A stretch of DNA of 64,000 nt from Ganoderma boninense. Taxonomy: Eukaryota; Basidiomycota; Agaricomycetes; Polyporales; Polyporaceae. The notes below the pieces were generated by a model. That model saw nothing but the letters and a program-made list of their open reading frames with translations. It was not told the origin of the DNA and ran no database searches. Positions 1-11,573 of this stretch are shown one piece after another. Where the stretch lies: contig CM035306.1 in assembly GCA_002900995.3 (NCBI GenBank), forward strand, positions 372,001 to 436,000, written 5' to 3'. Within the stretch, counting starts at the first letter, position 1. Each line of letters starts with the position of its first letter. The translations under genes were made by a program, and so were the position numbers.

Positions 1-312
1 ACGTACAAAGTCGGGGTCCGAGTACCACATGTTACTGATGATGTCGTGAAAAAGGAGCCGGCCTTCTTTATCGAACACCACTAAAACATCTGCAAAATGT
101 ACGTTAGCCATGGGATATACATTACATGATCGCGTAGCAAAATGTACGGCGTGAGGGTACCTCCATGTTGGGGGCGATCATGCAGCAATAAAGCCTTGCC
201 ACAACCCAGTCATCGTCGTTGACTCGGAACAGGATAGGAAAAGAGAACGTCGGAGCCCTGGAAAGGGAAAGGTTGATAAATAGCATAGTAGGCGAGATTA
301 GACACAACATAC

Positions 313-625
313 ATGTCTATGAGCCGAGAAAGGGAGACGAGGACGATGGAGAGAGAGCACGATGGAGGGAGACGAGGAGATGATGGGGGGATACGATGGA
401 CGAGGAGACGATGGACGAGGAGACGACGGACGAGGAGACGATGGACGAGGAGACGATGGAGGGAGACGAGGAGGCGAGAGAGGCGAGAGAGGCGAGGAGG
501 CGATGGAGAGGTGAGGAGGCGATGGACGAGGAGACGATGGAGGGAGACGAGGAGGCGAGAGAGGCGAGAGAGGCGAGGAGGCGATGGAGAGGTGAGGAGG
601 CGATAGAGAGGTGAGGAGGCGAGGA
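313..625. repeat. Purine-rich GA/CGAGGAG minisatellite
   Basis: This tract is almost purely G and A with interspersed C, built from variants of GACGAGGAG and GGCGAGAGA. Within it an 81-bp unit starts at 460 and again at 541, essentially two perfect tandem copies. Because 81 is a multiple of 3, all frames stay open and long Arg/Glu-rich or Ser/Pro-rich readings appear on both strands. I see no gene structure around them and treat those readings as artefacts. It lies about 300 bp upstream of the first RING gene. Confidence 0.85.
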
Positions 626-931
626 GGGACCAGAACGATCCCATTATATACCCACTCGAGATTCTGGCCGTCTACGAAGAGGCGGGGACATAGGTTATTG
701 ACGCGCCTACAGTGGGTCGTGGCTTGAGGACGGACAATGCATCTTGTGTGGCCATTGATACAACGGCAAACTCCCGAGAATATAGCAGCGAGGACGAGTC
801 CTTGCGATCGCGCGTGGACCTCACGGCGGGCTACATTCACGTGACAAGCCGACAAGCCCTTTGTACTCCTGCTCTCTTCGACGCGTCTTCACCCAATTTT
901 GACTTCGCTCTCCCATCTACCGCCATTCACC

Positions 932-1573
932 ATGCCGGACGTTCACGACGACATGCATCACTTCTGCGACCTCTGTCGCTCGCCCTTTCTCGTCGATACA
1001 CCGACTGCAGCCGAAGCGGTCGCTGTGACTTGCGGTACGTTAACTTTAAGATCTGTTGTTACTTACCTGTTGTCGGGCTCATTTCTGTTGTCGGGCTCAT
1101 TTGGTCTTTAGGTCATGTCTTCCACCGTGACTGTGTCGAAAACCGCATCGCTATTAGCAGGAAGCCTTTGTGTTCTATCTGCTCAAAGGCTCTTCCTCGC
1201 AAGCCTGACATGCTCCGAAAAGTCTTTCTGACCTATGACGAAAGTGAATATGACGAGGTGTTGCAGAAGGAGGTACAAAGGTTAGTCAGTCGATGCCCGT
1301 TGTCCAAGCACGATGTTCAGCGCACCAAAACACAGCGCCACTCGTGGAGGCGAGGAGCGGGGAGACGTCGGCTTCGAAATCAATCAGTGCCAGCAGCGGA
1401 TTGAGGCTCTACGCGAGGAGCAGAAGTTCTACGAGGAAGTATTGCGCAACATGGATGCCCAATTGTCGTCTCTGCACAACCTTCGCGATGTCTCTGACAA
1501 GCGGCTCAAGCGCTTGACCACCCAAGTGAACGCGCTAGAAGGGGAGCACCGGGGTATGCAGAGTGGAAATTAG
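932..1573 (+). CDS. RING-H2 finger protein with C-terminal coiled coil
   Basis: Three exons are predicted: 932-1034, 1112-1280 and 1321-1573, with GT-AG introns of 77 and 40 bp that keep the frame. The N-terminal RING shows CDLC at residues 12-15, then TCGHVFHRDC and a final CSIC pair: a C3H2C3 zinc-binding pattern, which suggests E3 ubiquitin-ligase activity (known for RING proteins, not shown here). The C-terminal about 70 residues are rich in Glu, Gln, Arg and Leu and look like a coiled coil (IEALREEQ). The start is the first ATG before the RING. The 40-bp second intron is short but canonical. A GTATGC near the stop could be a further donor, so the 3' end may be longer. The architecture matches the genes at 1599-2169 and 13946-14937. 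Confidence 0.7.
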
Positions 1574-1598
1574 GTTACATACGTAGAGTGAACGTCAA

Positions 1599-2169
1599 CT
1601 ATCGACCGGAACCCACAAGACCGCGCAGTTGGTTTTGCAGACCCCACACAGCGTTGCCAACGGCCGTGAGCTCCTCGGCTTCGGCTGCTAAGGTTTGCTC
1701 TTTGACGCGTAAAGTCGCTATTTGAGCGGAGATGTGATCAACGAGCAGAGCTAGCTCGGCCTTGACGGTGCTCAGGGTCTTTTGAGCAGCTGCGCGTGAG
1801 CGGTGGACCTCTGCCGTTCTCCTACATGTACACACAATGTGAGCAATAGAAGACGACAAGAGGTAGGGCACGAACTTCACTATTGCGGCACAAACGGCGT
1901 CCTGCGACGTCGCTGACCGGACCGTCAGGTCGAGTTCGATCCACCTCCGATGAGACACCTCACGCTCCGGGCAACGTGGACAACGATAAGGGCACAAACT
2001 TGACTTCACAACGCAGCCCAAACAGACCACGTGCCCTAATACACATCAGGCCATTTCGCAGAAGACAGAATAGGAGGGAGACCATACCGCAATCGATAAG
2101 CATGACCGGAGGATTCGCGTCTTCGCGTGAGGTGTAAGGATTGGTGCAGATGAAACATTTTGGAAGCAT
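1599..2169 (-). CDS. RING-HC finger protein with C-terminal coiled coil
   Basis: Minus-strand gene starting at ATG 2169. Exon 1 encodes CFIC and ends just after an IDCG segment. A short GTATGG...TTAG intron follows, and exon 2 begins with HVVCLGCV and then CPRC. Together these give a C3HC4 RING pattern with the same intron position (inside the CG-H step) as its neighbours. A likely second, frame-neutral intron covers about 1822-1917. The rest is a Leu/Glu/Ala-rich helical segment (EEL, LRVKEQ) predicted to form a coiled coil, ending at a stop at 1599. The gene is tail-to-tail with the 932-1573 RING gene, only 25 bp apart, as expected of an inverted duplicate that has diverged strongly. The substrate or partner is unknown. 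Confidence 0.65.
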
Positions 2170-2687
2170 ATCGATGGTCTCGCTGGAGGCGGGGAACAGG
2201 CTGAGGTAAACGGGGATGGACGACCGGAGGGTGAGGGCGATGCGGCCACAAGATCGCGACGCAATGATGGGGAAGGACGAGGGTGCTGACGGGCATGCTG
2301 GACACGCGGCGCATCCTCGCATGTCGCCTTCCGGTCACATAGTCACGATCTCATGTCGATCCAGAGTCACGCCCAAGGGCCTGCTCCGAAGTTGACACTC
2401 AAACCAACTGTCGATTGCCTTGAAGAGTAGCTAAAAGAGGTGCTGATTTTTTTTGGTTAACAGCGGACTTCCTTACCGGTATTTCGAACACATAGGAACG
2501 ATGGCAGCATACCTAGGACTGTGTTCGGTGTTAGCGGACGGTGCTAACGGATCCAACACGTGTAGTCACCATTATAAATACGCGTTCGACGTGCCCTCCG
2601 CTTCCGTTTCTGCTCTTTCCCAACCGCACACGCCTCCGAGCACACAGCCTATTCACCATTACCCGCCTCGCAGCGCATCAAGTCATC

Positions 2688-3307
2688 ATGCCCATTCGAG
2701 TTCCATGCCCCGGTGCGAAGGTGAGTACACGACGACTCCCCTTTGACACGGACGTTAAGTGTAATCTCCCTCCCTTTGTCCTTTGTTCTAAGGCTGAGCT
2801 TCGCAACCTGCGAGGCCTGTACTTCAGTTCAGCTGTCGATGAAGCCAGTGCTGTTAATGTAGCAACAGTCATCCCCCGAGCAGAATCCCGCCTCGCCAAA
2901 CGATTCCCCTCCATCGAGAGCGTCCTTGGCACAGGAACGCCGATCCACGAATGCTTGGTCACGGTTTCCGACGACCAGGGCACGCCCTACCGCTTCTTCG
3001 TCGCCTTCAGAGAGCAACAAAGCCTCCCTATCAACCCAGCGCTGAAGAAACTGTTTCCTGACGGAGACTTTCGGGGAGAGGTCGTCGTTATGCGCGCGGG
3101 AGCACGGGTCATGGTCGTAGACCTGAGGGGGGCGAAGTTAGCCTTGCTCGCGAAGCGGGCGGTCAGAGCGTGCGTACTTCGGTGACATTCATCCAACGCC
3201 TCCATTCACCATTGACGTCATCATGTCGCAGTTTCTTGCTCGAAGTGACAGCTCGTCGAGCGCAAGATAGAAGACGCCTGCCCGCTCTCCCGACTCAACT
3301 GGGCTAA
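2688..3307 (+). CDS. Small uncharacterised protein
   Basis: Three exons are predicted: 2688-2720 (MPIRVPCPGAK), 2793-3169 and 3232-3307, using GTGAGT and GTGCGT donors. Without the last splice the frame would stop at 3185. I recognise no family. The protein is about 160 residues, with hydrophobic beta-like segments (ECLVTVSDD, YRFFVAF, ARVMVVDLRG) followed by a basic helical tail. The general layout, strands in the middle and then a helix rich in Arg/Ala, resembles the small proteins at 19508-20218, 22001-22666 and 26526-27159, but this is the weakest member of that set. A promoter element may lie at 2574-2580 (TATAAAT). Confidence 0.55.
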
Positions 3308-4386
3308 GGACGTCCAGAGTTTACAGAGTAGACGTAGTCGTAACACAACCTATCGGATAGTTGCCACCTAATAGTCGATTCATACGTTAGCCTGCGTACA
3401 ACAAACTGAAAAGACAATCAGGAAGCTCAGTTCGACATACCTGCCTCGCGAACGAGCACGCTCCGGCGTTCCGCCCGGGCCGTGTCGGATCAGGGCAGCG
3501 CGCGGTGAAGGCAGAGCCGGCCGCGGGAAACATGGACGAGTACGCCAGAGCGGTGTTGACATTCCTGCGCGCGCAGTCCCAATCTCCACTGCCCGTCCTG
3601 CTTGGACATCCACACGGAGCTCTCGCTACGGCGACATAAGCACGCGTCCCAATGATTCGGCGACACGAGTATCGTAGGCCGGAACGATGCACATCGTCCG
3701 GCGAGGGCACCACAGCTTTGGCTGCACGTCAGGAGTGCGAGCGAGTGGAAAGTGGCTGGGGAGGCTTCTTTCAAACTCACCAGCCAAGTTGCCGTCGAGT
3801 CGACCTCCTTGTGAGTCGACATCCTTGTGCGCGACTCTGAGCTTCGCAGAGCCAGTGCCGTTCGACTCGAAAGAGGTCGTTGACCCCTTAGGTGACTTGC
3901 TTGCTCCTAGTCAGCATGCCTTGCCCGTCACCTACTCATGAGCTTGGCACGTACCGTTTGGAAACGCTTCGAAGGCAGCTGAGCCTGCCTCCTCGAAGCA
4001 AGGTCCTTCGCACGCTGCATCGAGTTGACACGGGACACGACATTTGACAACTTCCCCTAGTAGGCCACACGCACAACGCTGATCAAAAATCGACGGTCCA
4101 GGGCGAAGGCGAGTGGAGAAGGTCCAACGCTAGTAGTAGAGAACGGGGAAGGAGGGAGCGTCGTTTGGCGCTCGTGGTGCTGAGCAACCATGTCACGGCT
4201 GGTCACGGCCACGGAAGGTCACGCACGTTGAGCTCGATTAAGCCTGAGTACTCCATTACCCCATCTCCCCCGCCCCTAATTACATGAATATCTATAGATG
4301 TCCATCTCGGTCAGGGAGGCGACGTACTCGCGAGCCGTGACGCGTTGCCATCGCAGGTCTCATGTGGCCGACGATTCTTAGTGCCC
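3308..4386. other. Intergenic, no gene recognised
   Basis: About 1.1 kb with only short overlapping open frames of unnatural composition on both strands. A short direct repeat of the type GTCGAC-ctcctt-GTGAGTCGAC occurs near 3800. I see no domain, RNA gene or repeat family shared with the rest of the window. Confidence 0.6.
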
Positions 4387-7300
4387 TCAAACCAGTTGCC
4401 CAAGAGTTGTCAGCTGCGATTCAAGCGTTCTGAGTGCGGTGTTAGTGCAAATATTTTCTGTTAATGGAGAAACGTACTGCTTGATCTCATGGACGTGCTC
4501 GAATATATACGGCTCTTCGCTTACACAGAGATCTTCCAAGTCCACTGCTTGCAGCGCGTTTAACCAGGTGTCATCGTACGCCGATCTGGGGAGATGCGGT
4601 ACGGCAGCGCGTGAATCGTCGAATTGGTTCGTTACCTCCCGGGCATGGACAGCAGCCCCTCGACTTCTGCGATTGGTCGCACTGACGCGTTTCTTGCGGT
4701 ACATGGCGTCAAATGCACGTAGCCACGATGTCACCTTTTCGTTCCTCCATCTCTTCTTGACTACGCGGTAGTGGACGATGTCGTTCTCCACAGAAGACTC
4801 GTCAGAACTCATACCATCAACTCCAAGCCTGCGGACCATTTTGACGTGCGGTTTCAGGCTGTTGTAAGTCATCGCAGCAGTCAGCCTTCGACGGAATAAC
4901 TGGGTTGGACGCATTAGCAGGAGAGAGGTGCAGGGATTACGCGACGTACTGCACGCTTCCGCTCGTCACGGTTGGCCGCATGTTTGTATTTGTCTTGATC
5001 GTCCTTGCCAGATAGGGACCGTTGGTACACGTGAGCGAGATGGTTGAGGTGAGTCTTGAACGTCTTGCGTATAAGTTCGGCGTCCTCGTTTTCATAGGGC
5101 TCGTCGCAGTCCAGAAAGCTGTGCACGAAGACGCTGATCGCACTCTTGTTCCAAGCCGTTCCCGGCGTGGACCTCAAGTCGGGTCGGAAGCGCGTCTCGG
5201 TGCTACAAGGTCCGTCTCTCCTAAGATCCCAATTCTTGACCTCTTCTGGCGAAGGTATGAGGTTAGGATCAAAGGGTGAGCGCCGATGAGGGCGGTTCAT
5301 GATACGCCTCGCATGAAGATGAACCTCCGTCTGAGTATCGATTTCAGTGTTGGGGTATGGGGGAGATGGCCGCCACACGGGTTCACTGACCTGTAAGATA
5401 AGCGTAGCATCGTCTCGGTGCTTCGGAAGTCCGGCGATCTTGGGTTCTTTGCGCTGTAGGTGGTCTCGTGCTTGAGGTGCGACGTTCGGAACTGGGTTAA
5501 TGGAGGAGCTAGGATGTGGAGCGAGGGGAGGATTTGGGGCCTCGGCCCTGGACTGGAGACCTTCTCGTAGAGCTGTAGAGAGTTCCCGAAAGCCCTCTCG
5601 AAACCCGGTCGACAAATCCTGAATGGCTGTTTGCAGCTGCAGGAAATCTCCCCTTGTGGCCGGAACCATCTACGCGAATGAGTGTTTTAGCATCCTCTGC
5701 TGGAGATGTGACGAGGCTCCTACATATGGGTTTAAAGGAACGTCGCTTGCGGGTGGAGGTCCTCTTGGCGGTTGGTAGCTCCTTGAGTCTGCGTCCGTCG
5801 TGAGGCCAGCATGAGACGAACGCCTAGACGAAGGCATCGAGTTGCGCTCTTCCCGCGAACGATTGCCTAGGCCATCCGCACTCTATGACCCGATTAACGC
5901 AAGGAGGACGCAATGTCAGAATCCCTACTTACAGGTCGGGGGTTATCGACATCCATAGCCACTTCACTACGAGCGCCCACCGCGGCGGGTGTGCCGGATC
6001 CTTGGGCCGAGGAGCGTCCAGTCAGCTCGAGTCCTGGGGGGCTGTTGCTCGTTGCAGGCCGCGGGGTTGAAACGTCGGCGACAGTGTGTCTTTCTTCCGG
6101 ATGCGCTGGAATCGTGTTGCGAGTCGACGTTCCCGCAGCGCTGTGGGAGCCCGTCTGTAGCATCGAGGTTAGCTCAGGCTATGAAAATTCGGGTGGAAGG
6201 CAGCTCACTGTTGCTTCCATGAACACGGGACGGTGCGTTCCATTCTCAGGGAGGACAATAGGGCTGGCCTCTTGCGCAACTACAGATTGGTCGCTCTCGA
6301 TAACTGTACTACGATCATGAGCAAGGCTGGCTGCTGCAAGACTGGCTGCTGGAGACGTCGAGACCCCGAGAAGAGCTTCTTCAGCAGGTACTTCAGGCTC
6401 TTGATCGTCAACCGCCGAGTCGACGTCTACAGGGAGCTGATTTTACATGTCAGCGAGGTGTGACGTGGGTCTGGGCTGAGCAGATACCTCTGGTGGAAGG
6501 TTGTTAGGGCTCGGGCTCGCCTGATGGGCGGATGTCGCGTTTTCCTTCGGGCACATGTCAGGCTGCACTAGGCGCTACTCAAGGACAGGACGCACGATGA
6601 TTGGCTGAGCGGCGATCACGGGGCGATCTCCCGCTGGGCCCGCTGGACCCGCCGCTGGACCCGCCGGACCCGCCGGACCCGCTGAGCCCGAGGCGTCAGA
6701 TTGGGTAATGGCGGAGGACAATATTTGTGAGCATACCGTTGGCAGCCACTGTGGTCTTATTATCTCGCTTCTTTTTCTTAGTCCGAGGACGCCTGTCCGA
6801 GTCTGAACCAGATCCTGACGAGCTTGGAGTTCTTTCGCGTCTTTTCCCGAGTTGATACCTGTGAACGGCTGGAACTTGGGAAGGGTAGCCGTTTGGGAAC
6901 GATGTCGGAGGTAACAGGAACGGTCTAGGCCCATACCCCGGCGGCCAATATGAGCTTCCGTAGCGAGGGTCGAGAGGAGCGTTCTGATACGCGTACGGAG
7001 GTCCGGATGTGCCTGTGGGTAGCTGAGGAGGTCGGAAGCTGTGTTTTCGTTAGTAACGCCCGCAGAGGGTGCGAAAGACGCACTGAGCGTACGGCATAAC
7101 ATATGGAGTATACTGTCCATATGAACCCCATGGACCATACATCACAGCGGGAGGTGCCGCATTTACAGCACTGTGCTTTCGTCAACTCATGAGAGCGTTC
7201 GGAAGTTTGAGAGAAAAGGCGTACCCGGATGTTTCGTTCGCATCGTACTCCCCGTCGTCCATGTACTCCCCGTCGTCCATGTACTCCCCGTCGTCCATGT

Positions 7301-7421
7301 ACTCCCCGTCATCCATAGCCAAACCGTCGTCTCCGTTACCACCCTCCGACTCCATCCCTTCGTCCATTTCTTCATCTGTGCTGTCGCTGTCGCTCGAAAA
7401 ATCCCCTTCATCTGAAGACAT
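4387..7421 (-). CDS. Large uncharacterised protein: acidic/PGY-rich N-terminus, C-terminal GMSSDES motif
   Basis: A gene of about ten or more exons read from 7421 to 4387. Exons I can splice in frame are 7421-7225, 7170-7084, 7038-6737, one from 6681, a short one ending NLPPE, 6436-6209, 6154-5932, one near 5860-5720, 5669-4950 and 4899-4387. In order the protein has an acidic stretch with four MDDGEY repeats; a Pro/Gly/Tyr-rich disordered region; a basic patch (TKKKKRD) that may be a nuclear signal; a collagen-like AGP run; a coiled region (STGFREGFREL); and a conserved C-terminal half with FVHSFLD, LFRRRL and LGVDGMSSDES. From memory this layout matches a very common Agaricomycete-specific family of unknown function; that needs a search. 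The last intron (4900-4949) is 50 bp with a clear branch site. Confidence 0.65.
7245..7316 (-). repeat. Four-copy 18-bp coding minisatellite (MDDGEY)4
   Basis: Four tandem 18-bp units (GTACTCCCCGTCGTCCAT on the plus strand), the last with one substitution. On the minus strand they encode MDDGEY four times in the acidic N-terminus of the GMSSDES-family gene. The unit is a multiple of three, so copy-number change would not break the frame. Confidence 0.9.
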
Positions 7422-7857
7422 TACTCCGCCTGCATGGATCCTCAGCACTCAGCGCTCGAACACTTACCTCTGAAGTTAAGGTCTGCCAAGCCGTGCTCAG
7501 GAGGATTCGGACCCGCCATGGAAGAAGAGGACACGTCGTCGACGAGACAAAGGCATTGAGTGGCACAGACGCCGCCCTGCCATAACGCGCGCGCTATCGA
7601 AAACGTGCCCAAGACCACGCCTCACGTTGCAATTGGAGTGGAGAGTTGATCATGATTGTAAAAAGCAGACGGTAATACAATGCTCATAATTGTGTCGCAT
7701 CTAGACAATACAAAGCCCATCCTCGATATTGCACTGCTTGGGGTCCATCGAGCCTAGGGGATAAGACGTTACTTCAGCTTGCTGTACTGGCCACAAGAGA
7801 GTCGAACACGGGAAGCTCACTGAGTGCGGTGTGGGTAACACCCACGCATTGAGTGGC

Positions 7858-7977
7858 TCAGACTGTTACATCTGGCGCGTCCAAGGCTCCGAGCCACAGG
7901 GCGTAGAGAGTGAAGAAGGTAATGACACCGGCGACGACGGTGTATGCGTAGATGTTGTTTGTGAGCAGAGAAAACAT
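7858..7977 (-). CDS. 39-residue single-pass membrane microprotein (candidate)
   Basis: An ATG-initiated ORF of 39 codons plus stop. It begins MFSLLTNN, continues with one hydrophobic stretch (VVAGVITFFTLYALWLG, about residues 13-30), and ends in a short polar tail. The base at -3 is A, a favourable start context. No intron is required. The length and layout resemble tiny ER or mitochondrial membrane subunits, but I recognise no specific family and do not assign one. It lies between the helical-protein gene (ending at 8071) and the GMSSDES-family gene, all on the minus strand. An untranslated leader or chance ORF is the alternative. Confidence 0.4.
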   Translation of the reverse strand: MFSLLTNNIYAYTVVAGVITFFTLYALWLGALDAPDVTV

Positions 7978-8070
7978 AGTTGGAGGTAAGTGAAGACGTG
8001 GCCAGACAGGTACGCTCTTATATGGTCGCCGCAAACCAAGGCTGCTTTGACCTATGAAGCATTCCCACGA

Positions 8071-9301
8071 TTAAAGCATATCCAGAGTCTCCGCCAAGTC
8101 ACGGGAGACCATCGCCAGCGACTCGGACACGCAGCCCTGGCCCTTGACGGAGCAAAGCGTGAAGAACGGTGGATAATCAACCAAGACAACAACATACCTC
8201 AAGGAAAGCACCGAGCAGCTCTTTCAATGATCCCAACCGAACGACAGCGTCGAGTAGGTCACGCACTTGGACGACCTCATCGCCCGGGCCGTGGACGAAG
8301 AACGAGGAATCGTTCTGCGCGGAGCGCTCATCCTGAGGAGGTATTAATGCGGCAATTAACACAAGGCGAGATTCGGGCTCACGGAGATCGCCCGTATCGC
8401 GTTTTGTTGCATCATGGCCTGACGGTCCATCGCCGCGCCCAATGAAGCCAACTCGTGGACCAGACTGTGCCTCTCATCTGCCGCGACGTCATCGTGCCAG
8501 CCAATGACTGCCTCGAGAACTTTGCGAGCGGTCCTCATCAGATCCTCCCGCTGACCAGCCACATGGACAACCAGGGCGAGAGGGAACGTCAACCGGGCAC
8601 GCACAGCGGCGGGCTCCATCGATGCTGGATTGCAAATTTCGGGATCCTGCCGGGACCAGTCGGGACCATAAGTTGACATCACAGGAAAAACTGTACGGAT
8701 ATTTGCTTACGGAGATGCAGAGGAGCTGGAGCGAATGGCAGATGGCGTCGAATTCGGAGCGCAAGTGGCGCCCGTGGGCAATGCCGATAGAAAGGTCATC
8801 GCGCAGCGTGGTGATCGCATGCTGGAGGCGTTGTCGATCCTTCGTGAGCAACAAGGAGCGGTGTTTTTGGAATTGTTGAACCATCTTCGTTTCAACACCA
8901 GTGAGCGACATACGAACAGCCACATAAGATGAACTTGCCGACGAAACACGAAGAAGCATCCCAGAATTAGCGGCGGTGAAGCCCTCGAGGGATGCCCCGC
9001 ACTCTGCTGTCGACTGGTTATACTCAGCAATTGCAGATCCCAGTCGACGATCAAGGTCGGCCCGATGGGTCGCAACTGATTCGACTACGATGGGGACGAG
9101 CGTGGGAAGCCATTTCTCGCGAGGCACGCTGACCAAACGACAGTCGCTGATAAATCTGCACAGGGTTTAAGATCGGCTTCACGTCAATGAAATAATGTCT
9201 CACCCTTCAAGCGTCTCGGCCATCTCGATACCGCGGTTATATAGAGTAGTGTACAATTCCAGCACTTGCTTACGATCGTCGTGGACAGAAGGAGTCGACA
9301 T
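8071..9301 (-). CDS. Uncharacterised alpha-helical protein (paralogue of 20495-21773)
   Basis: Five exons on the minus strand: 9301-9204, 9155-8711, one starting at 8646, one beginning DERSAQN, and a last exon ending LAETLDML at stop 8071. All splice in frame with canonical borders. The roughly 340-residue product is almost entirely helical, rich in Leu, Arg, Ala and Glu, without signal peptide, membrane segment or known motif. Its opening (LELY...E...LEGF...WLPTL) aligns with the protein from 20495-21773. The first intron falls at the same place and phase in both (after two bases of the Gly codon before Phe), and a later intron after LLCIS / LLSRPQ also matches in phase 0. The two are therefore ancient paralogues. 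Function is unknown. Confidence 0.65.
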
Positions 9302-10394
9302 GTCGAGAGATGAGGAGGAAGCTGGGGAAGATGAGGAGGGAATACGCTGCCGGGAATATATACTGTTCATATAAAGATTGTATGGTAGCGCTCTTTGTAA
9401 AGCTACGCCCCTATAGAGGAGTAAAGGAGAACGGGGCTGAGATTCACTTTTGGCACGAATGCCAAGACTCACCGTTTGAGACCAATAACTGATTGACATA
9501 ACCTGGTGCGCAGGCGGGATGCTTTGTGCGAGACCACGGTACCTGGTATTTTAGGCCAACCCAAGCCATTCGCGTGAACGGTGAACGACTCATAGCGGGT
9601 TCCTGATGAGGTGGTCGAGGATTCGCAGAGGTACAGACCTCACGGTCGCGGTGTTGCTGGGGGTAAGACGTCAGCTTGGGGTTCGCGAAAGTGAACTTCG
9701 GGGAGCAACACACGTTTGGTGGCCTCCCTGAAGCGTGCACAGGAACCGAGGTCTAGCGCGTCCGTTCTGGCACCCAGTTTAGGGCAACGTGTGGGGAGAA
9801 GACGAGCACGACCTACACGTCGAAGAATCTAATGCCTTGTGCCTTGGCCCGGATCTAGACAAATGACGAAGGGTGTCCGCGAACGACGCCTCGCCCGGGT
9901 CGCGTCCATACCTTCTCAAGCTCCGTCATCACGATGAGCTCTTCTTGACCCTCTGCTGGACTGCTGTTGTCGTAGGCGAGGAGGGCGATGAACTTCATAG
10001 ATGCGTGGAGAGGACCTGATGAAGGACAAGAGAGTGACACGACGGGAGGGCCATGCGCACCGAGGCAGAGTATGGCCACCTCAGCCAGAGCCCTGATCAC
10101 GTCGCCACGCGACCCGGACTGCGGTCCGGCCTGAAGGCCTGACTATTGGTCGCCGATCACAGACGCCCATACTGAAGTTCGAACTCTGCGATCGCCAACG
10201 CGATGACCGACTGGCGTCTGTCGGTGGCTCGCCCTTCGGCCTTGTCCAAAGCCGTTCCAAAGCCGCTCTAAACGCGAAGCCCCAGCTCATTCTCTTCCGC
10301 ATCATGTAAATTCACAGCGTCTTTGTCTGGAAGCCATCGCGCACGGACGTCGGACGATTGACAACCCTCTGCTGCTGTACGTGTTCGTTGCTCA
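9302..10394. other. Intergenic, no gene recognised
   Basis: About 1.1 kb between the helical-protein gene and the prolyl-tRNA synthetase relic. A minus-strand open frame near 9855-10100 contains the protein-like stretch KFIALLAYDNSSPAEG followed by a possible donor, which may be a leftover exon. No family could be assigned. Nothing else is supported. Confidence 0.5.
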
Positions 10395-11200
10395 ACTGTG
10401 CCATGTACGGTCGTTCGTATTGACTGCGGAACAGACTACGCGAAGTGGATCCAGAGCCACCGCCCCCTTCCCCTCAAGCTCAACCAATTGGAACAGCGTC
10501 GTCCTCTGGGAGTTCAAGAACCAGCCCTTCCTCCGCACGAGGCCGACGAGGAGGTTCTCGCGATCCTGGACCTGTACCGCCGCGTGCACGAGGAGCTGCT
10601 CGCGGTCCTGGGGGAAGTCGAAGGAGAACGCTGCACACGACGACGGTGGAGGGCTTCGTGCCAACGATGGGGCGGGGCGCGACGTCGCACTGTCTGGGCC
10701 AGAACTTCTCGCGGCCGGAGATGTACATCTTCTTGGAGGACGCGAGCAACGCGTCGGGCCATGGGGCTTGGTGCTCGCGCCGTGCGTTGCGGTGCTGCAG
10801 GTCGTGGTCGTGCCCTGCGGGAACGACGTGGCGGCGGACCTTGCGAAGGTCGGCATCCGTGCGCAGGCCGGTCTCCGCTAGGGCTATACTCCCAGCTACA
10901 AGTTCAACGACTGCGAGCAGAAGGCGAGTGCTCTATCAGTGTTTGTTTTTGCGGTGTATCTGTATCTGGCCGTGACGTCGTGCGCAGGGCGTACCCCTCC
11001 GCCTCAAGATTGGGCCCTAGGACCCCCGCTCGCCGACCGTCTCCGTCTCCACCCTCCTCGATACGATCCAGGCGGACACTCAAGCGCGCACAGGAGACGT
11101 ACAACCCTCGCCTGCGCGAGGTGTGCAAGCGGGAGGACATCGTGCCTACTCTGGACGACAAGTGCGTCGTTGAGGCCCCCATGTGTGTTTCCCCGCCGGG
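10395..11200 (+). pseudogene. Decayed prolyl-tRNA synthetase (cytosolic type)
   Basis: Fragments of class II prolyl-tRNA synthetase occur in the right order on the plus strand but in alternating frames. They are YAKWIQSHR..LPLKLNQ near 10450, NSVVLWEFKNQPFLRTR near 10495, EADEEVLAILDLYRRVHEEL near 10540, TTTVEGFVPTMGRGATSHCL near 10640, LVLAPCVAVLQVVVVPCGND near 10770, a YKFNDCEQK segment near 10900, and DIVPTLDDKCVVEAPMC near 11140. These correspond to the catalytic core (motif 2 region and the GATSHCLGQNFS motif), the anticodon-binding domain and the C-terminal part of ProRS. At least four frame changes and missing blocks mean it cannot encode a working enzyme. The functional copy is presumably elsewhere. 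Confidence 0.75.
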
Positions 11201-11573
11201 CCACTCATCCTGGTACATACGGCGTTCTATCTGAAAGCTGTAGCGTCCCATAGCGTTCTGCCCAATGGCGGCCTGCGTGGCGCGGAGCGAAAAAAAGCTC
11301 TTGAGTCTTCCTTGAAGACGGAAAAGTTAGTACGCGAAACCGAAGCCTCAAAAAAGCAACCGAGCCAACGCCAACCACTTACCATGAGGACGACGACTCC
11401 TAGCTCCACGGGGCCCCTCTATAGCACCTAGTCGCCATGCTCGCTTGGTACGGCTAGCCTCGACCCTTGAGCGGGCGATGGTGCCAAGCAACCCGGGCCA
11501 TGCACACCCAACGCCCCCACCCCGCCTCTGCCTCCCCCCTGCCCTCGCACGACTCCCGCGCAGGCGATATACC

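Noticed and set aside
396..644. Possible CRISPR-like or protein-coding repeat array
   Set aside because: The repeats are tandem without spacers and the organism is a eukaryote. The Arg/Glu-rich readings arise from a GA-rich minisatellite.
10445..10975. A single Ser/Arg/Pro-rich protein from the long open frames around 10.4-11 kb
   Set aside because: The recognisable ProRS motifs hop between frames, so each long frame is a GC-driven shadow of a decayed gene.
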